From NCBI GenBank assembly GCA_937872275.1, contig CALMSE010000136.1, positions 1-7,969 of the forward strand: a DNA stretch of 7,969 nt, read 5' to 3'. The notes beneath the pieces are model-generated. The model was not told where the DNA came from and searched no databases. It was given only the letters and a program-made list of their open reading frames with translations. This document shows, piece after piece, positions 1-7,166 of the stretch; within the stretch, counting starts at the first letter, position 1, and each line of letters begins with the position of its first letter. The DNA comes from an uncultured Leucobacter sp. Its GTDB lineage: Bacteria > Actinomycetota > Actinomycetes > Actinomycetales > Microbacteriaceae. A program made the position numbers and the translations under genes.

Positions 1-1463
1 ACGCCGCAGCTCTCGGCCTGGCGCCGGTCCCAGGCGTCGCCCGAGCGGGTGCGCCGCACCGCGTACACCGCGGGGTCGTCGGCGATGAGGAAGTGCGGGG
101 CCGCCGAGGTGGCGCGCACCGTGACCGCGTCGCCGGGGCGCGGCGTACCCGCATCGGCGGGTACCGCGAAGTGCACGAGCCGGTTGTCGCGGGCGCGCCC
201 GGAGAGCCGGTGCGTCGCGTCGTCCTTCTTGCCCTCGTGCTCGGCGACGAGCACCTCGAGCTCGTGCCCGACCTGGGCCCGGTTCTCTTCGAGCGAGATG
301 CGCTCCTGCAGCGCGATGAGCCGCTCGTAGCGCTCCTGCACGACGGCCTTCGGCACCTGGCCCTCCATCGTGGCGGCCGGAGTGCCCGGGCGGATCGAGT
401 ACTGGAAGGTGAAGGCGCTCGAGAAGCGGGACTGCTCGACGACCCGCATCGTGTCTTCGAAGTCGTCGTCGGTCTCGCCGGGGAAGCCGACGATGATGTC
501 GGTCGTGATCGCCGCGTGCGGGATGCGCTCGCGCACGGCGTCGAGGATGCCCAGGAAGCGGGCGCTGCGGTAGCTGCGGCGCATGGTCTTGAGGATCGCG
601 TCGCTGCCGGACTGCAGCGGCATGTGCAGCGAGGGCATGACGTTGGGGGTCTCGGCCATGGCGGCGATGACGTCGTCGGTGAAGGCTGCGGGGTGCGGGC
701 TCGTGAAGCGCACGCGCTCGAGCCCGTCGATGCCGCCCATGGCGCGCAGCAGCTTGCCGAAGGCCTGCCGATCGCCGAACTCGACGCCGTAGCTGTTGAC
801 GTTCTGTCCGAGCAGGGTCACCTCGACGGCGCCGTCGTCGACGAGCGCCTGCACCTCGGCCAGGATCTCGCCGGGGCGCCGGTCCTTCTCCTTGCCGCGC
901 AGCGCGGGCACGATGCAGAAGGTGCAGGTGTTGTTGCAGCCCACCGAGATCGACACCCAGCCGCTCGAGGCGGACTCCCGCTTGGTCGGCAGCGTCGAGG
1001 GGAACACCTCGAGCGACTCGAGGATCTCGACCTGCGCCTCGGCGTTGTGGCGGGCCCGCTCGAGCAGCGTCGGCAGCGAACCCATGTTGTGGGTGCCGAA
1101 CACCACGTCGACCCAGGGCGCCTTCTCGACGATGGCGCCCTGATCCTTCTGGGCGAGGCAGCCGCCCACCGCGATCTGCATGCCCTCGCGCTCGCGCTTG
1201 ACCCCCGCGAGATGGCCGAGGTTGCCGTAGAGCTTGTTCGCCGCGTTCTCGCGCACCGCGCAGGTGTTGATGACGATCACGTCGGCCTGCTCGGGGATCT
1301 CGGCCGCGACATAGCCCGCGGCCTCGAGCGACCCCGAGAGGCGCTCGGAGTCGTGCACGTTCATCTGGCAGCCGAGCGTGCGCACGGTGTAACTGCGCGG
1401 CGAGCCGTCGGAGCGCAGGGCTGCGGGCGACGGATCGATGACGGTGGCTTCGACGGTCGGCAT
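1..1463 (-). CDS. miaB: tRNA-2-methylthio-N6-dimethylallyladenosine synthase MiaB (3' end outside window)
   Basis: A radical-SAM methylthiotransferase that adds the 2-methylthio group to i6A37 of tRNAs reading UNN codons; it acts in the cytoplasm and carries two 4Fe-4S clusters. The 487 visible codons contain the N-terminal UPF0004 domain with three cluster cysteines (TLGCQMN, C32; [10 protein letters not shown]68; GGCLAQ, C102). The radical SAM motif CxxxCxxC follows in GCNNTCTFC (C176, C180, C183), then GQNVNSYG, the SPHP and HMPLQSGSD segments and [18 protein letters not shown]-terminal TRAM domain begins around HELEVLV. The frame is open to the left edge, so the stop codon is missing, but the length is already close to full for the family. 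The ATG lies 18 bp after the recX stop with only a weak GGTAGA ribosome site, which suggests coupling to recX. It is the last visible gene of a recA-recX-miaB operon. Confidence 0.96.
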   Translation of the reverse strand, partial: MPTVEATVIDPSPAALRSDGSPRSYTVRTLGCQMNVHDSERLSGSLEAAGYVAAEIPEQADVIVINTCAVRENAANKLYGNLGHLAGVKREREGMQIAVGGCLAQKDQGAIVEKAPWVDVVFGTHNMGSLPTLLERARHNAEAQVEILESLEVFPSTLPTKRESASSGWVSISVGCNNTCTFCIVPALRGKEKDRRPGEILAEVQALVDDGAVEVTLLGQNVNSYGVEFGDRQAFGKLLRAMGGIDGLERVRFTSPHPAAFTDDVIAAMAETPNVMPSLHMPLQSGSDAILKTMRRSYRSARFLGILDAVRERIPHAAITTDIIVGFPGETDDDFEDTMRVVEQSRFSSAFTFQYSIRPGTPAATMEGQVPKAVVQERYERLIALQERISLEENRAQVGHELEVLVAEHEGKKDDATHRLSGRARDNRLVHFAVPADAGTPRPGDAVTVRATSAAPHFLIADDPAVYAVRRTRSGDAWDRRQAESCG

Positions 1464-1481
1464 GGTGACGATTCTACCGAG

Positions 1482-2219
1482 CTACCGGAAGGCGACACCC
1501 GAGCGTCCGCTGCCGCCGAGCTCGTCGAGCGCCTCGCGGCAGGCGCGCGTCGCGCGCTCCCCCGACCAGCCCCGACGGGCGAGGTAGCCGAGCAGGCGCC
1601 GCTCCGCGGTCTGGCGGTCGAGGCCGCCGAGCCTGCGCGCCCGGGCCCGCGCGGTCTCCCGCAGCAGTTCCTGCTCATCGTCGTCGTCCAGTTCGGCGAG
1701 CGCCGCCTCGATCGCGTCGTCGGGCAGCAGTCGTTCGCGCAGCTTGACGCGGATCTGCGCGCGGCTCGCCCGCCTGCGTTCGCGCAGGCCCTCGGTGAGC
1801 ACGCGCGCGAGCCCGGCATCGTCGAGGTAGAGGCCCGCGACGAACTCGTCGATCACGGTCTCGGCCTCGAACGCGTCGTGCCCGAGCGCCAGCAGCTCCC
1901 GCCGCAGCTCGCCGCTCGAGAGCGCCTTGCGCGCGAGGAGCCGTACCGCGTCCTCGTTGGCGGTGCGTGCGAGGTCGGCGTCTTCGCTCGCGCCGATCCC
2001 GGCGCGGGTCCCGGCCCCGAGCTCGACCTCGGTCTCGACCCCGGCCCCGGCCCCGGGAACGCCGGGGCCCACCGCAGGGCTCGGCGCACGCCGCTCGGCC
2101 GCGTCGTTCACGGCGCGCGGCAGCCTCGACCGCAGGTCGAGCACCTCGGCGAGGTCGCCCCGATCGCGCTCCGGGGCGCGATCGGGTGGCTCGCGCTCGG
2201 GCAGGAATCGTACCGCCAC
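1482..2219 (-). CDS. recX: RecA regulatory protein RecX
   Basis: A modulator that binds RecA filaments and limits recombinase and coprotease activity. The 245-residue product has the RecX helical repeats from about residue 87 to 235: NEDAVRLLARKALSSGELRRELLALGH, then VIDEFVAGLYLDDAGLARVLTEGLRERR, then a final three-helix unit with RRLLGYLARRGWSGERATRACREAL. The first 85 or so residues are an extension: a charged stretch, then a Gly/Ala/Pro/Glu low-complexity linker at about 46-80 encoded by GC-rich repeats. The start is GTG, 11 bp after the recA stop, with GGGG in the spacer as ribosome site, so translation is probably coupled to recA. The frame is the same as that of miaB, and only the TAG stop plus 18 nt separate them. 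Identity is secure from position and core sequence; the role of the extension is unknown. Confidence 0.93.
   Translation of the reverse strand: MAVRFLPEREPPDRAPERDRGDLAEVLDLRSRLPRAVNDAAERRAPSPAVGPGVPGAGAGVETEVELGAGTRAGIGASEDADLARTANEDAVRLLARKALSSGELRRELLALGHDAFEAETVIDEFVAGLYLDDAGLARVLTEGLRERRRASRAQIRVKLRERLLPDDAIEAALAELDDDDEQELLRETARARARRLGGLDRQTAERRLLGYLARRGWSGERATRACREALDELGGSGRSGVAFR
1996..2070. repeat. GC-rich imperfect repeat inside recX, with a small perfect inverted repeat
   Basis: A run of imperfect CCCCGG / CTCGAC-type units encodes the Gly/Ala/Pro/Glu linker of RecX. At 2049-2069 it includes a perfect inverted repeat, GGCCCCGG and CCGGGGCC around a 5-nt loop. This is low-complexity coding DNA prone to slippage or hairpins. 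No independent function can be seen. Confidence 0.6.
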
Positions 2220-2230
2220 GGCGAACCCCG

Positions 2231-3310
<1,080 letters not shown>

Positions 3311-3415
3311 CTTCGTTCCTCTGCTCGTGGCGATGATCGCCGGTCGGTGCCGCCTACCTGCTGCCGAGACCGGGAGTGAGCCCGGCCGGCAAGGCGTGAG
3401 TGGCCGGTGCGTTCG

Positions 3416-3438
3416 ACACTAGATCGCACCACCGACAT
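3416..3438 (-). promoter_or_regulatory. Proximal recA promoter, RecA-NDp / PafBC-type motif
   Basis: Read on the minus strand, the sequence is ATGTCGGTG, then 8 nt (GTGCGATC), then TAGTGT. The LexA-independent DNA-damage promoter known from mycobacterial recA has the consensus tTGTCRgtg-N8-TAnnnT. The match is 8 of 9 in the upstream element, the exact 8-nt gap and a fitting -10. In mycobacteria this promoter class depends on the PafBC activator. Transcription would start near 3409, about 100 nt before the recA ATG. Confidence 0.72.
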
Positions 3439-3493
3439 CTACGGCCGGATCGTGAAATCTGTGGAGAACTTCGCACCTCACCACCTGTGAGCG

Positions 3494-3523
3494 AGCATAC
3501 GCGAATTCGAACACATCTTCGAA
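3494..3523 (-). promoter_or_regulatory. Distal recA promoter, LexA-controlled (predicted)
   Basis: The minus strand shows a -10-like TATGCT (3494-3499). Eighteen nucleotides upstream is TTCGAA (3518-3523), a poor -35. The SOS box covers the spacer and -35, which is where a repressor would block RNA polymerase. The start would be near 3487. The prediction rests on the SOS box more than on the promoter hexamers. Confidence 0.5.
3507..3522. promoter_or_regulatory. SOS box (LexA operator) upstream of recA
   Basis: TCGAACACATCTTCGA matches the actinobacterial/Gram-positive SOS consensus TCGAAC-N4-GTTCGA at 11 of 12 fixed positions; the only deviation is C for G at the start of the right half. It lies about 197 bp upstream of the recA start and overlaps a predicted promoter. 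It implies LexA repression and damage induction of the recA-recX-miaB operon. Its distance from the rightward promoter (36 bp before the -35) makes control of the LuxR gene less likely. Confidence 0.85.
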
Positions 3524-3558
3524 CGATCCGACCGGCGTGTCGCAGCGGCCGACCTTCC

Positions 3559-3587
3559 TTGACGGGTCACGACTCCCCGCATAGCGT
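3559..3587 (+). promoter_or_regulatory. Promoter of the LuxR-family gene, predicted leaderless start
   Basis: TTGACG (3559-3564) and TAGCGT (3582-3587) are separated by 17 nt, a near-ideal spacing for a housekeeping sigma factor. Only 6 nt separate the -10 from the ATG at 3594, so transcription should begin at or next to the A of the start codon. There is no Shine-Dalgarno sequence in the gap (TGGAAC), as expected for a leaderless mRNA, a common class in actinobacteria. Confidence 0.68.
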
Positions 3588-3593
3588 TGGAAC

Positions 3594-4616
3594 ATGGCCT
3601 CGATACTCCCGGCAGCAGTGGCATCGCGGCCGCATGAGGGAGAGTTCCACGACGAGCGCGATCCCGCCGTCGCCGCCGTCTCCGAGTTGCGATCGATCCT
3701 GCCCTTCGATGCGATGCAGCTCCTCCACCATGAGCCGCAGCGCGCAGAGCCGCAGGAGGTGCTCAGAATCGGCTACAACCCGGGCTCCGCCTGGGCGCTG
3801 CAGCACCTGTTCGTAGAGCAGTTCCGACCGGGCTTCACCCACGAGCTGAGCCCGAACGACGGCCTTCCGCCCGCCATCAGCTCGGTGCGCGAGGAGTTCG
3901 TCGGATCGAGGATCTACCGCGACCACCTGCGCGCGGACGGCTACCGCGACGGCATGAGCATGGAGCTCTTCCTCTGCGGCGAGTACGTCGGCATCGCGCA
4001 CTTCTCGGCGAGGCAGCCCTTCGGCTTCACCGAGGAGAGTCGGCGCGCCGCCTCCTCGGTCGGCGGTCTCCTCGCCGCTCTCGTGCTGTCGCAGCCCACG
4101 ACCTCGCCTCTGCGGGCCATGCGGCAGACGCCGCTGCAGACCGAACCGTGCGCCGGAGAGGCGCCGGAATGGGCCTGGTTCGTGTTCCGCGGCTCGCGCG
4201 ACGCCGCACCGCTGGGTCTCGCGCCCGTCCCCGAAGGCCTCAAGAGCGCCGCGTTCCGCGCGCACCTCGAGCAGATCCGCGCGCGGGGCCTGAGATCGGC
4301 GCGGCACCTGTGGGCGTTCGCCGATGGGCTCTCGCGGTTGGAGATCCGCTCGTACCCGGAGCACGACGAACTGCTCGTGGGCGTCGCGCCCACCACCCCC
4401 TCCGATTACCACCGGCTGTCGCTTCAGGAGCTGCGCGTGCTGAGTCTGCTCTGCATGGGCGACGACGACGCTGCGATCGCCCGGCGACTGCATCTGAGCC
4501 GGCGCACCGTCGAGTCCCACCTGCTGAACGCTCGCCGCAAGCTCGGCTCCAAGAACCGGGTCGAGGCCGCGGTGCGCGCAATCACCACGGCCTCGTACCT
4601 CCCGGATCCGGTCTAG
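3594..4616 (+). CDS. LuxR-family transcriptional regulator with GAF-like sensor region
   Basis: A 340-residue DNA-binding regulator. The C-terminus (about 275-332) is a typical LuxR/FixJ helix-turn-helix: LSLQELRVLSLLCMG, then IARRLHLSRRTVESHLLNARRKLGSKNRVEA. The first 165 or so residues resemble a GAF-like small-molecule sensor (PFDAMQLLHHEP, then FLCGEYVGIAHFSARQPFGFTEESRRAASSVGGLLAALVL). No receiver-type phospho-acceptor region or transmembrane segment is visible, so it looks like an orphan one-component regulator; the ligand cannot be told. Residues 185-270 form a further segment that I do not recognise. The ATG was chosen because a TTGACG-17-TAGCGT promoter ends 6 nt before it, implying leaderless translation. 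The gene is divergent from recA and converges on the surface nucleotidase-like gene, with overlapping stop codons. That neighbour is a plausible but unproven target. The gene is not part of the usual recA neighbourhood. Confidence 0.85.
   Translation: MASILPAAVASRPHEGEFHDERDPAVAAVSELRSILPFDAMQLLHHEPQRAEPQEVLRIGYNPGSAWALQHLFVEQFRPGFTHELSPNDGLPPAISSVREEFVGSRIYRDHLRADGYRDGMSMELFLCGEYVGIAHFSARQPFGFTEESRRAASSVGGLLAALVLSQPTTSPLRAMRQTPLQTEPCAGEAPEWAWFVFRGSRDAAPLGLAPVPEGLKSAAFRAHLEQIRARGLRSARHLWAFADGLSRLEIRSYPEHDELLVGVAPTTPSDYHRLSLQELRVLSLLCMGDDDAAIARRLHLSRRTVESHLLNARRKLGSKNRVEAAVRAITTASYLPDPV
4613..4616. other. Shared CTAG palindrome holding two convergent stop codons
   Basis: The plus-strand LuxR gene ends with TAG at 4614-4616. 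The minus-strand nucleotidase-like gene ends with TAG, complementary to CTA at 4613-4615. The self-complementary CTAG therefore encodes both stops, the genes overlap by 4 bp, and there is no intergenic terminator. Confidence 0.95.
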
Positions 4617-6634
4617 CGCTCCGCGGCCGAGGTCCGACGCCCGTGCGACCGGGCGACGGCGAGCCCGACGCCGCCCATGAGCAGCAGGAGCAGCGCACCG
4701 GCCGCGAACAGCATCGGCTCGTGCCCGGCGCCCGTGTTGGCGAGCTCCGAACCGCCCGACCCCGCAGGCGATGCAGCGTCGATCCTGATGCCGTCCCAGC
4801 CGATCAGCGCGCCGTCGAGAGCCTGCACGACCACCCGGTGATCGCCCGGCGTCGCGTCGACCGGAATCGTCACGACCGCGTTCCCCGAGGCGTCCAGGGC
4901 GACGGTGCCGAGGAGCACCGGGGCCGAGTGCAGCCACACCCGCACCTGCTCGCCTCCGTGGCCGGGAGCGGAGACGATGATCCGCTCGCCCGGCGTCGCT
5001 GCGACAGGAACCCGCACGCCGCCCCTGGTCTCATCGACCAGCTGCTCCTCCGGCACGGGGGTCGGCGTGGTCTCCTCGGGCACCTCCGGCAGAACCGGCG
5101 TGGGCGCCTGGGCGAACCGGCCCTCCAGCACCGGCGCCACCGGGCTGCGGCTCTCGATGTACGACTCGAGCATCGGCGTGGCCGAGCCGTGATCCTGCAG
5201 CAGTTCCGCGCCGTCGGCACCCTCGAGGCTGTTGCCGCCGTAGGGGATGGACACCGCGTAGAACGCCGCCGGGTCGAGCGGGGCTCCCCCGATGACGACG
5301 CTGTGGATCCGGGGAGTCGCGGCGACGTCGAGCCGGTAGCTGCCGCCGCTGAGGTGCGGGAAGGTTCCGGACTCCGCCGGGAAGTCCCGGGTCACGCCCT
5401 CCAGGTACTGCAGGATCGCCGCGCCGCTCATCCGCTTCGTCAGGATGCCGGTGTCCACCCGCGCGATCTCGAAGACCTGCTGACGCGTGATCGGCCCCGG
5501 CGGGACGTTCCCGCCGATGAACCCCGCGCCGAGGATCACGAGGTCCGATCCCGTCGTCTCGCGGATCGCGTCGGTGAAGAGGTTGGCGACCTCGGCCTCG
5601 CCGGTTCGCACTTTGGTGCGGTTGCCGTCGAGCTGCACGCTGGTCGAGCCGACGACCCCGGCCAGGCTCGCCTCGGCCGTACTCCGGAGGTCCTGCAGCA
5701 GCGCCTCGGTCTCCGGCTTGGGCGTCAGCGCCGCGAGATCCGCGCTGGTGAGCACCCGCTCGGCGACGCCAGCGACCGCACCGTCGACGACCTCGAGATC
5801 GACCTGCCCGAAGGTGTTCGCGAATGATCCGGCCTGCACGATGAGGGTGCCGTTCTGCGTGAAGCCCTCGGGGAAGAGCGTGTGGCTGTGGCCGTCGATG
5901 ATGACGTCGAAATCCTCGATCTCATCCGCAAGCTTGATACTCGACATCGTCGTATCGAGCTCTCCGAGGTGCACCAGTCCGACGATCAGGTCGACGTCCT
6001 GCGCCCGCAACTGGGCGATGCCCTCACGGGCGACCGCGATCGCATCGATGTATTCGAGGTCCATCGCACCCATCGCCGCGGAGAGCGGGGTGGTCACGCC
6101 GACGAAGCCCACGGTCATGCCGTTCGGAAGCGTCTTCGTGGTCGTCGTCGCCCCAATGGCGGCGCCGCCGTCCCGATAGACCATGTTGCCCGCGAGCACC
6201 GGGTAGTGGAGCTGACCTGCCAGGTGCAGATACTGCTGCGAACCGTAGGTGAACTCGGCGTTGCCCGCGGTCATGACGTCGAGACCGAGGGAGTTCAGCA
6301 CCGGGATCATGCTCTGTCCGTTGTCGAAGGCGGCCCAGGGCGTCCCCGCGAAGCTGTCGCCGGCGTCGACGAAGAGCGTGTTGGGATTCGCGGTGCGCTG
6401 CTGTTCGGCGTAGGCGGCGATCTTGCCGTAGCCGATCCCCGGTTCGCCCGCGAATGCGTTGGCGTGCACGTCGTTGACGTGCACGATGCTCACCGTGCCG
6501 GTGAAGGCCGGCTCGTCAGCCGCGGCAGCGGCCGGCGCGAGCCCGGCGAGCCCCAGAGCCGCCAGCGCGGCGACGGCGACCGTGGAGAATTTGGTGTACC
6601 GGGAGCGCCCGGCACGTCGTGAGCTGTCGGTCAT
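4613..6634 (-). CDS. Cell-wall-anchored 5'-nucleotidase-family protein with substituted catalytic dyad
   Basis: A 673-residue surface protein of the UshA/5'-nucleotidase family. It starts with a signal peptide (basic start, hydrophobic core 18-33, likely cleavage after A39). The calcineurin-like phosphoesterase domain follows: NDVH (D55, H57), DAGD (D93), N125, VHLG (H222) and GHSH (H249, H251). All metal ligands are present, but GNHEFD is GNAEFT here (A126, T129), so the catalytic His and Asp are missing. A 5'-nucleotidase C-terminal domain (about 330-500) has altered nucleotide-binding motifs. Then come a Pro/Glu/Thr linker (about 510-536), an Ig-like VWLHS-type domain (537-620) and a sorting signal: LANTG (631-635), hydrophobic segment, Arg-rich tail. 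LANTG suits a class E sortase. The ATG at 6634 (GAGGAT, 6-nt spacing) is preferred over an upstream TTG at 6679 because it begins directly before a normal signal peptide. Activity is uncertain; the family and location are clear. Confidence 0.9.
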   Translation of the reverse strand: MTDSSRRAGRSRYTKFSTVAVAALAALGLAGLAPAAAAADEPAFTGTVSIVHVNDVHANAFAGEPGIGYGKIAAYAEQQRTANPNTLFVDAGDSFAGTPWAAFDNGQSMIPVLNSLGLDVMTAGNAEFTYGSQQYLHLAGQLHYPVLAGNMVYRDGGAAIGATTTTKTLPNGMTVGFVGVTTPLSAAMGAMDLEYIDAIAVAREGIAQLRAQDVDLIVGLVHLGELDTTMSSIKLADEIEDFDVIIDGHSHTLFPEGFTQNGTLIVQAGSFANTFGQVDLEVVDGAVAGVAERVLTSADLAALTPKPETEALLQDLRSTAEASLAGVVGSTSVQLDGNRTKVRTGEAEVANLFTDAIRETTGSDLVILGAGFIGGNVPPGPITRQQVFEIARVDTGILTKRMSGAAILQYLEGVTRDFPAESGTFPHLSGGSYRLDVAATPRIHSVVIGGAPLDPAAFYAVSIPYGGNSLEGADGAELLQDHGSATPMLESYIESRSPVAPVLEGRFAQAPTPVLPEVPEETTPTPVPEEQLVDETRGGVRVPVAATPGERIIVSAPGHGGEQVRVWLHSAPVLLGTVALDASGNAVVTIPVDATPGDHRVVVQALDGALIGWDGIRIDAASPAGSGGSELANTGAGHEPMLFAAGALLLLLMGGVGLAVARSHGRRTSAAER

Positions 6635-6640
6635 CCAGAG

Positions 6641-6646
6641 ATCCTC
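6641..6646 (-). promoter_or_regulatory. Ribosome binding site fixing the nucleotidase-like start
   Basis: GAGGAT on the minus strand, 6 nt before the ATG at 6634, supports this start over the in-frame TTG 45 bp upstream, which would place a non-signal-like leader before the basic region. Confidence 0.7.
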
Positions 6647-6712
6647 GCTTCCAGGGGCTTCGTCGCCGCCTGCCAGCAAGGATCGCGCACCGCCGCGGCC
6701 CGATCATCCGGA

Positions 6713-6718
6713 ATATTA
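6713..6718 (-). promoter_or_regulatory. Candidate -10 element for the nucleotidase-like gene
   Basis: TAATAT on the minus strand is an AT-rich island in GC-rich DNA and a good -10 match. No convincing -35 is found at 17-nt spacing (GAGAGC). If used, the leader would be about 70 nt. It lies downstream of the 24-bp inverted repeat in the direction of transcription, so the gene could have its own promoter. Confidence 0.4.
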
Positions 6719-6781
6719 CGGAATCCGGGAAGCCAGCTCTCCGCGGCGCTCCGGCCGTCGCCGCGCCGCACGGTCAGGAAA

Positions 6782-6847
6782 CTCGGAGATGTCAGGGATC
6801 TCGGACCAGGATCGCCGATTCGATCCGAGATCCCTGACATCTCCGAG
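6782..6847 (-). terminator. Perfect 24-bp inverted repeat (18-nt loop), probable terminator after the DUF3046 gene
   Basis: The arms at 6782-6805 and 6824-6847 are exact reverse complements around an 18-nt loop. Read leftwards, the stem begins 28 nt after the DUF3046 stop and is followed by only a short TTT, as in actinobacterial terminators lacking a long U-tract. Each arm also holds its own short inverted repeat (GAGAT and ATCTC, 7 nt apart), so two small hairpins are an alternative fold. The stem is longer than most intrinsic terminators; a protein-binding site or a repeat family member remains possible. The inverted repeat itself is certain; the terminator role is inferred. Confidence 0.6.
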
Positions 6848-6875
6848 ATCGGTGACGGGTCAGCGGCGGGATCCC

Positions 6876-7097
6876 CTATTCGCGCGATTCGATGAGGCCC
6901 CGCCCGTGGCGGCGATCCTCGGGCACCTGCAGATCGACGCACAGCGCCAACCAGACCTCGCGGGCGGGCACGCCGCGATCCAGCGCATCGTCGGCCGTGC
7001 CGCCGAGCCCGGCGAGCCAGTGCTCGCGCATGAGCACCCCGGCGTAGATCTCGCCGAACTCCTCGCTCATGGCGCGCTGGAACTCGCTCAGGCGCAC
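6876..7097 (-). CDS. DUF3046 family protein
   Basis: A 73-residue cytoplasmic protein of unknown function, typical of actinobacteria and usually encoded next to recA. It begins VRLSEFQRAMSEEFGEIYAGVLMREHWLAGLGG and ends with the family's conserved block GVPAREVWLALCVDLQVPEDRRHGRGL, so it is intact. The frame stays open upstream to 7205, but the GTG at 7097 is chosen. It gives the family's usual (M/V)RLSEF start and sits 7 nt after a strong GGAGGG, whereas the upstream residues are low-complexity and unlike the family. It lies between a ClgR-like regulator and, in most relatives, recA; here the LuxR and surface-protein genes intervene. A hairpin upstream and one downstream suggest a separate transcript, although no promoter is evident in the 115-bp spacer. 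No function can be assigned. Confidence 0.88.
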   Translation of the reverse strand: MRLSEFQRAMSEEFGEIYAGVLMREHWLAGLGGTADDALDRGVPAREVWLALCVDLQVPEDRRHGRGLIESRE

Positions 7098-7104
7098 GAC
7101 GCGG

Positions 7105-7110
7105 CCCTCC
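7105..7110 (-). promoter_or_regulatory. Strong ribosome binding site of the DUF3046 gene
   Basis: GGAGGG on the minus strand, preceded by a run of G and placed 7 nt before the GTG at 7097, decides for this short start over longer in-frame alternatives. Confidence 0.75.
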
Positions 7111-7166
7111 CCCCGGCACCGGGGCGGCCGCTCGACCTCCGCCGCGCGCAGAGTCCGGGCAAACGG

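Noticed and set aside
3401..3416. A second SOS box near GTTCGA at 3411-3416.
   Set aside because: Only one half site is good; the other half (TGGCCG) does not match TCGAAC.
3567..4937. A minus-strand open frame of 456 codons opposite the LuxR gene.
   Set aside because: It overlaps two well-supported genes and has a biased Arg/Gly/Ala composition without any motif.
4148..5827. A plus-strand open frame of 559 codons opposite the nucleotidase-like gene.
   Set aside because: It is an Arg/His/Ala-rich mirror frame; the minus strand carries the convincing signal peptide, metal-binding motifs and sorting signal.
6782..6847. The inverted repeat as ends of an insertion sequence or MITE.
   Set aside because: The arms are only 18 nt apart, there is no transposase, and no flanking target duplication is visible.
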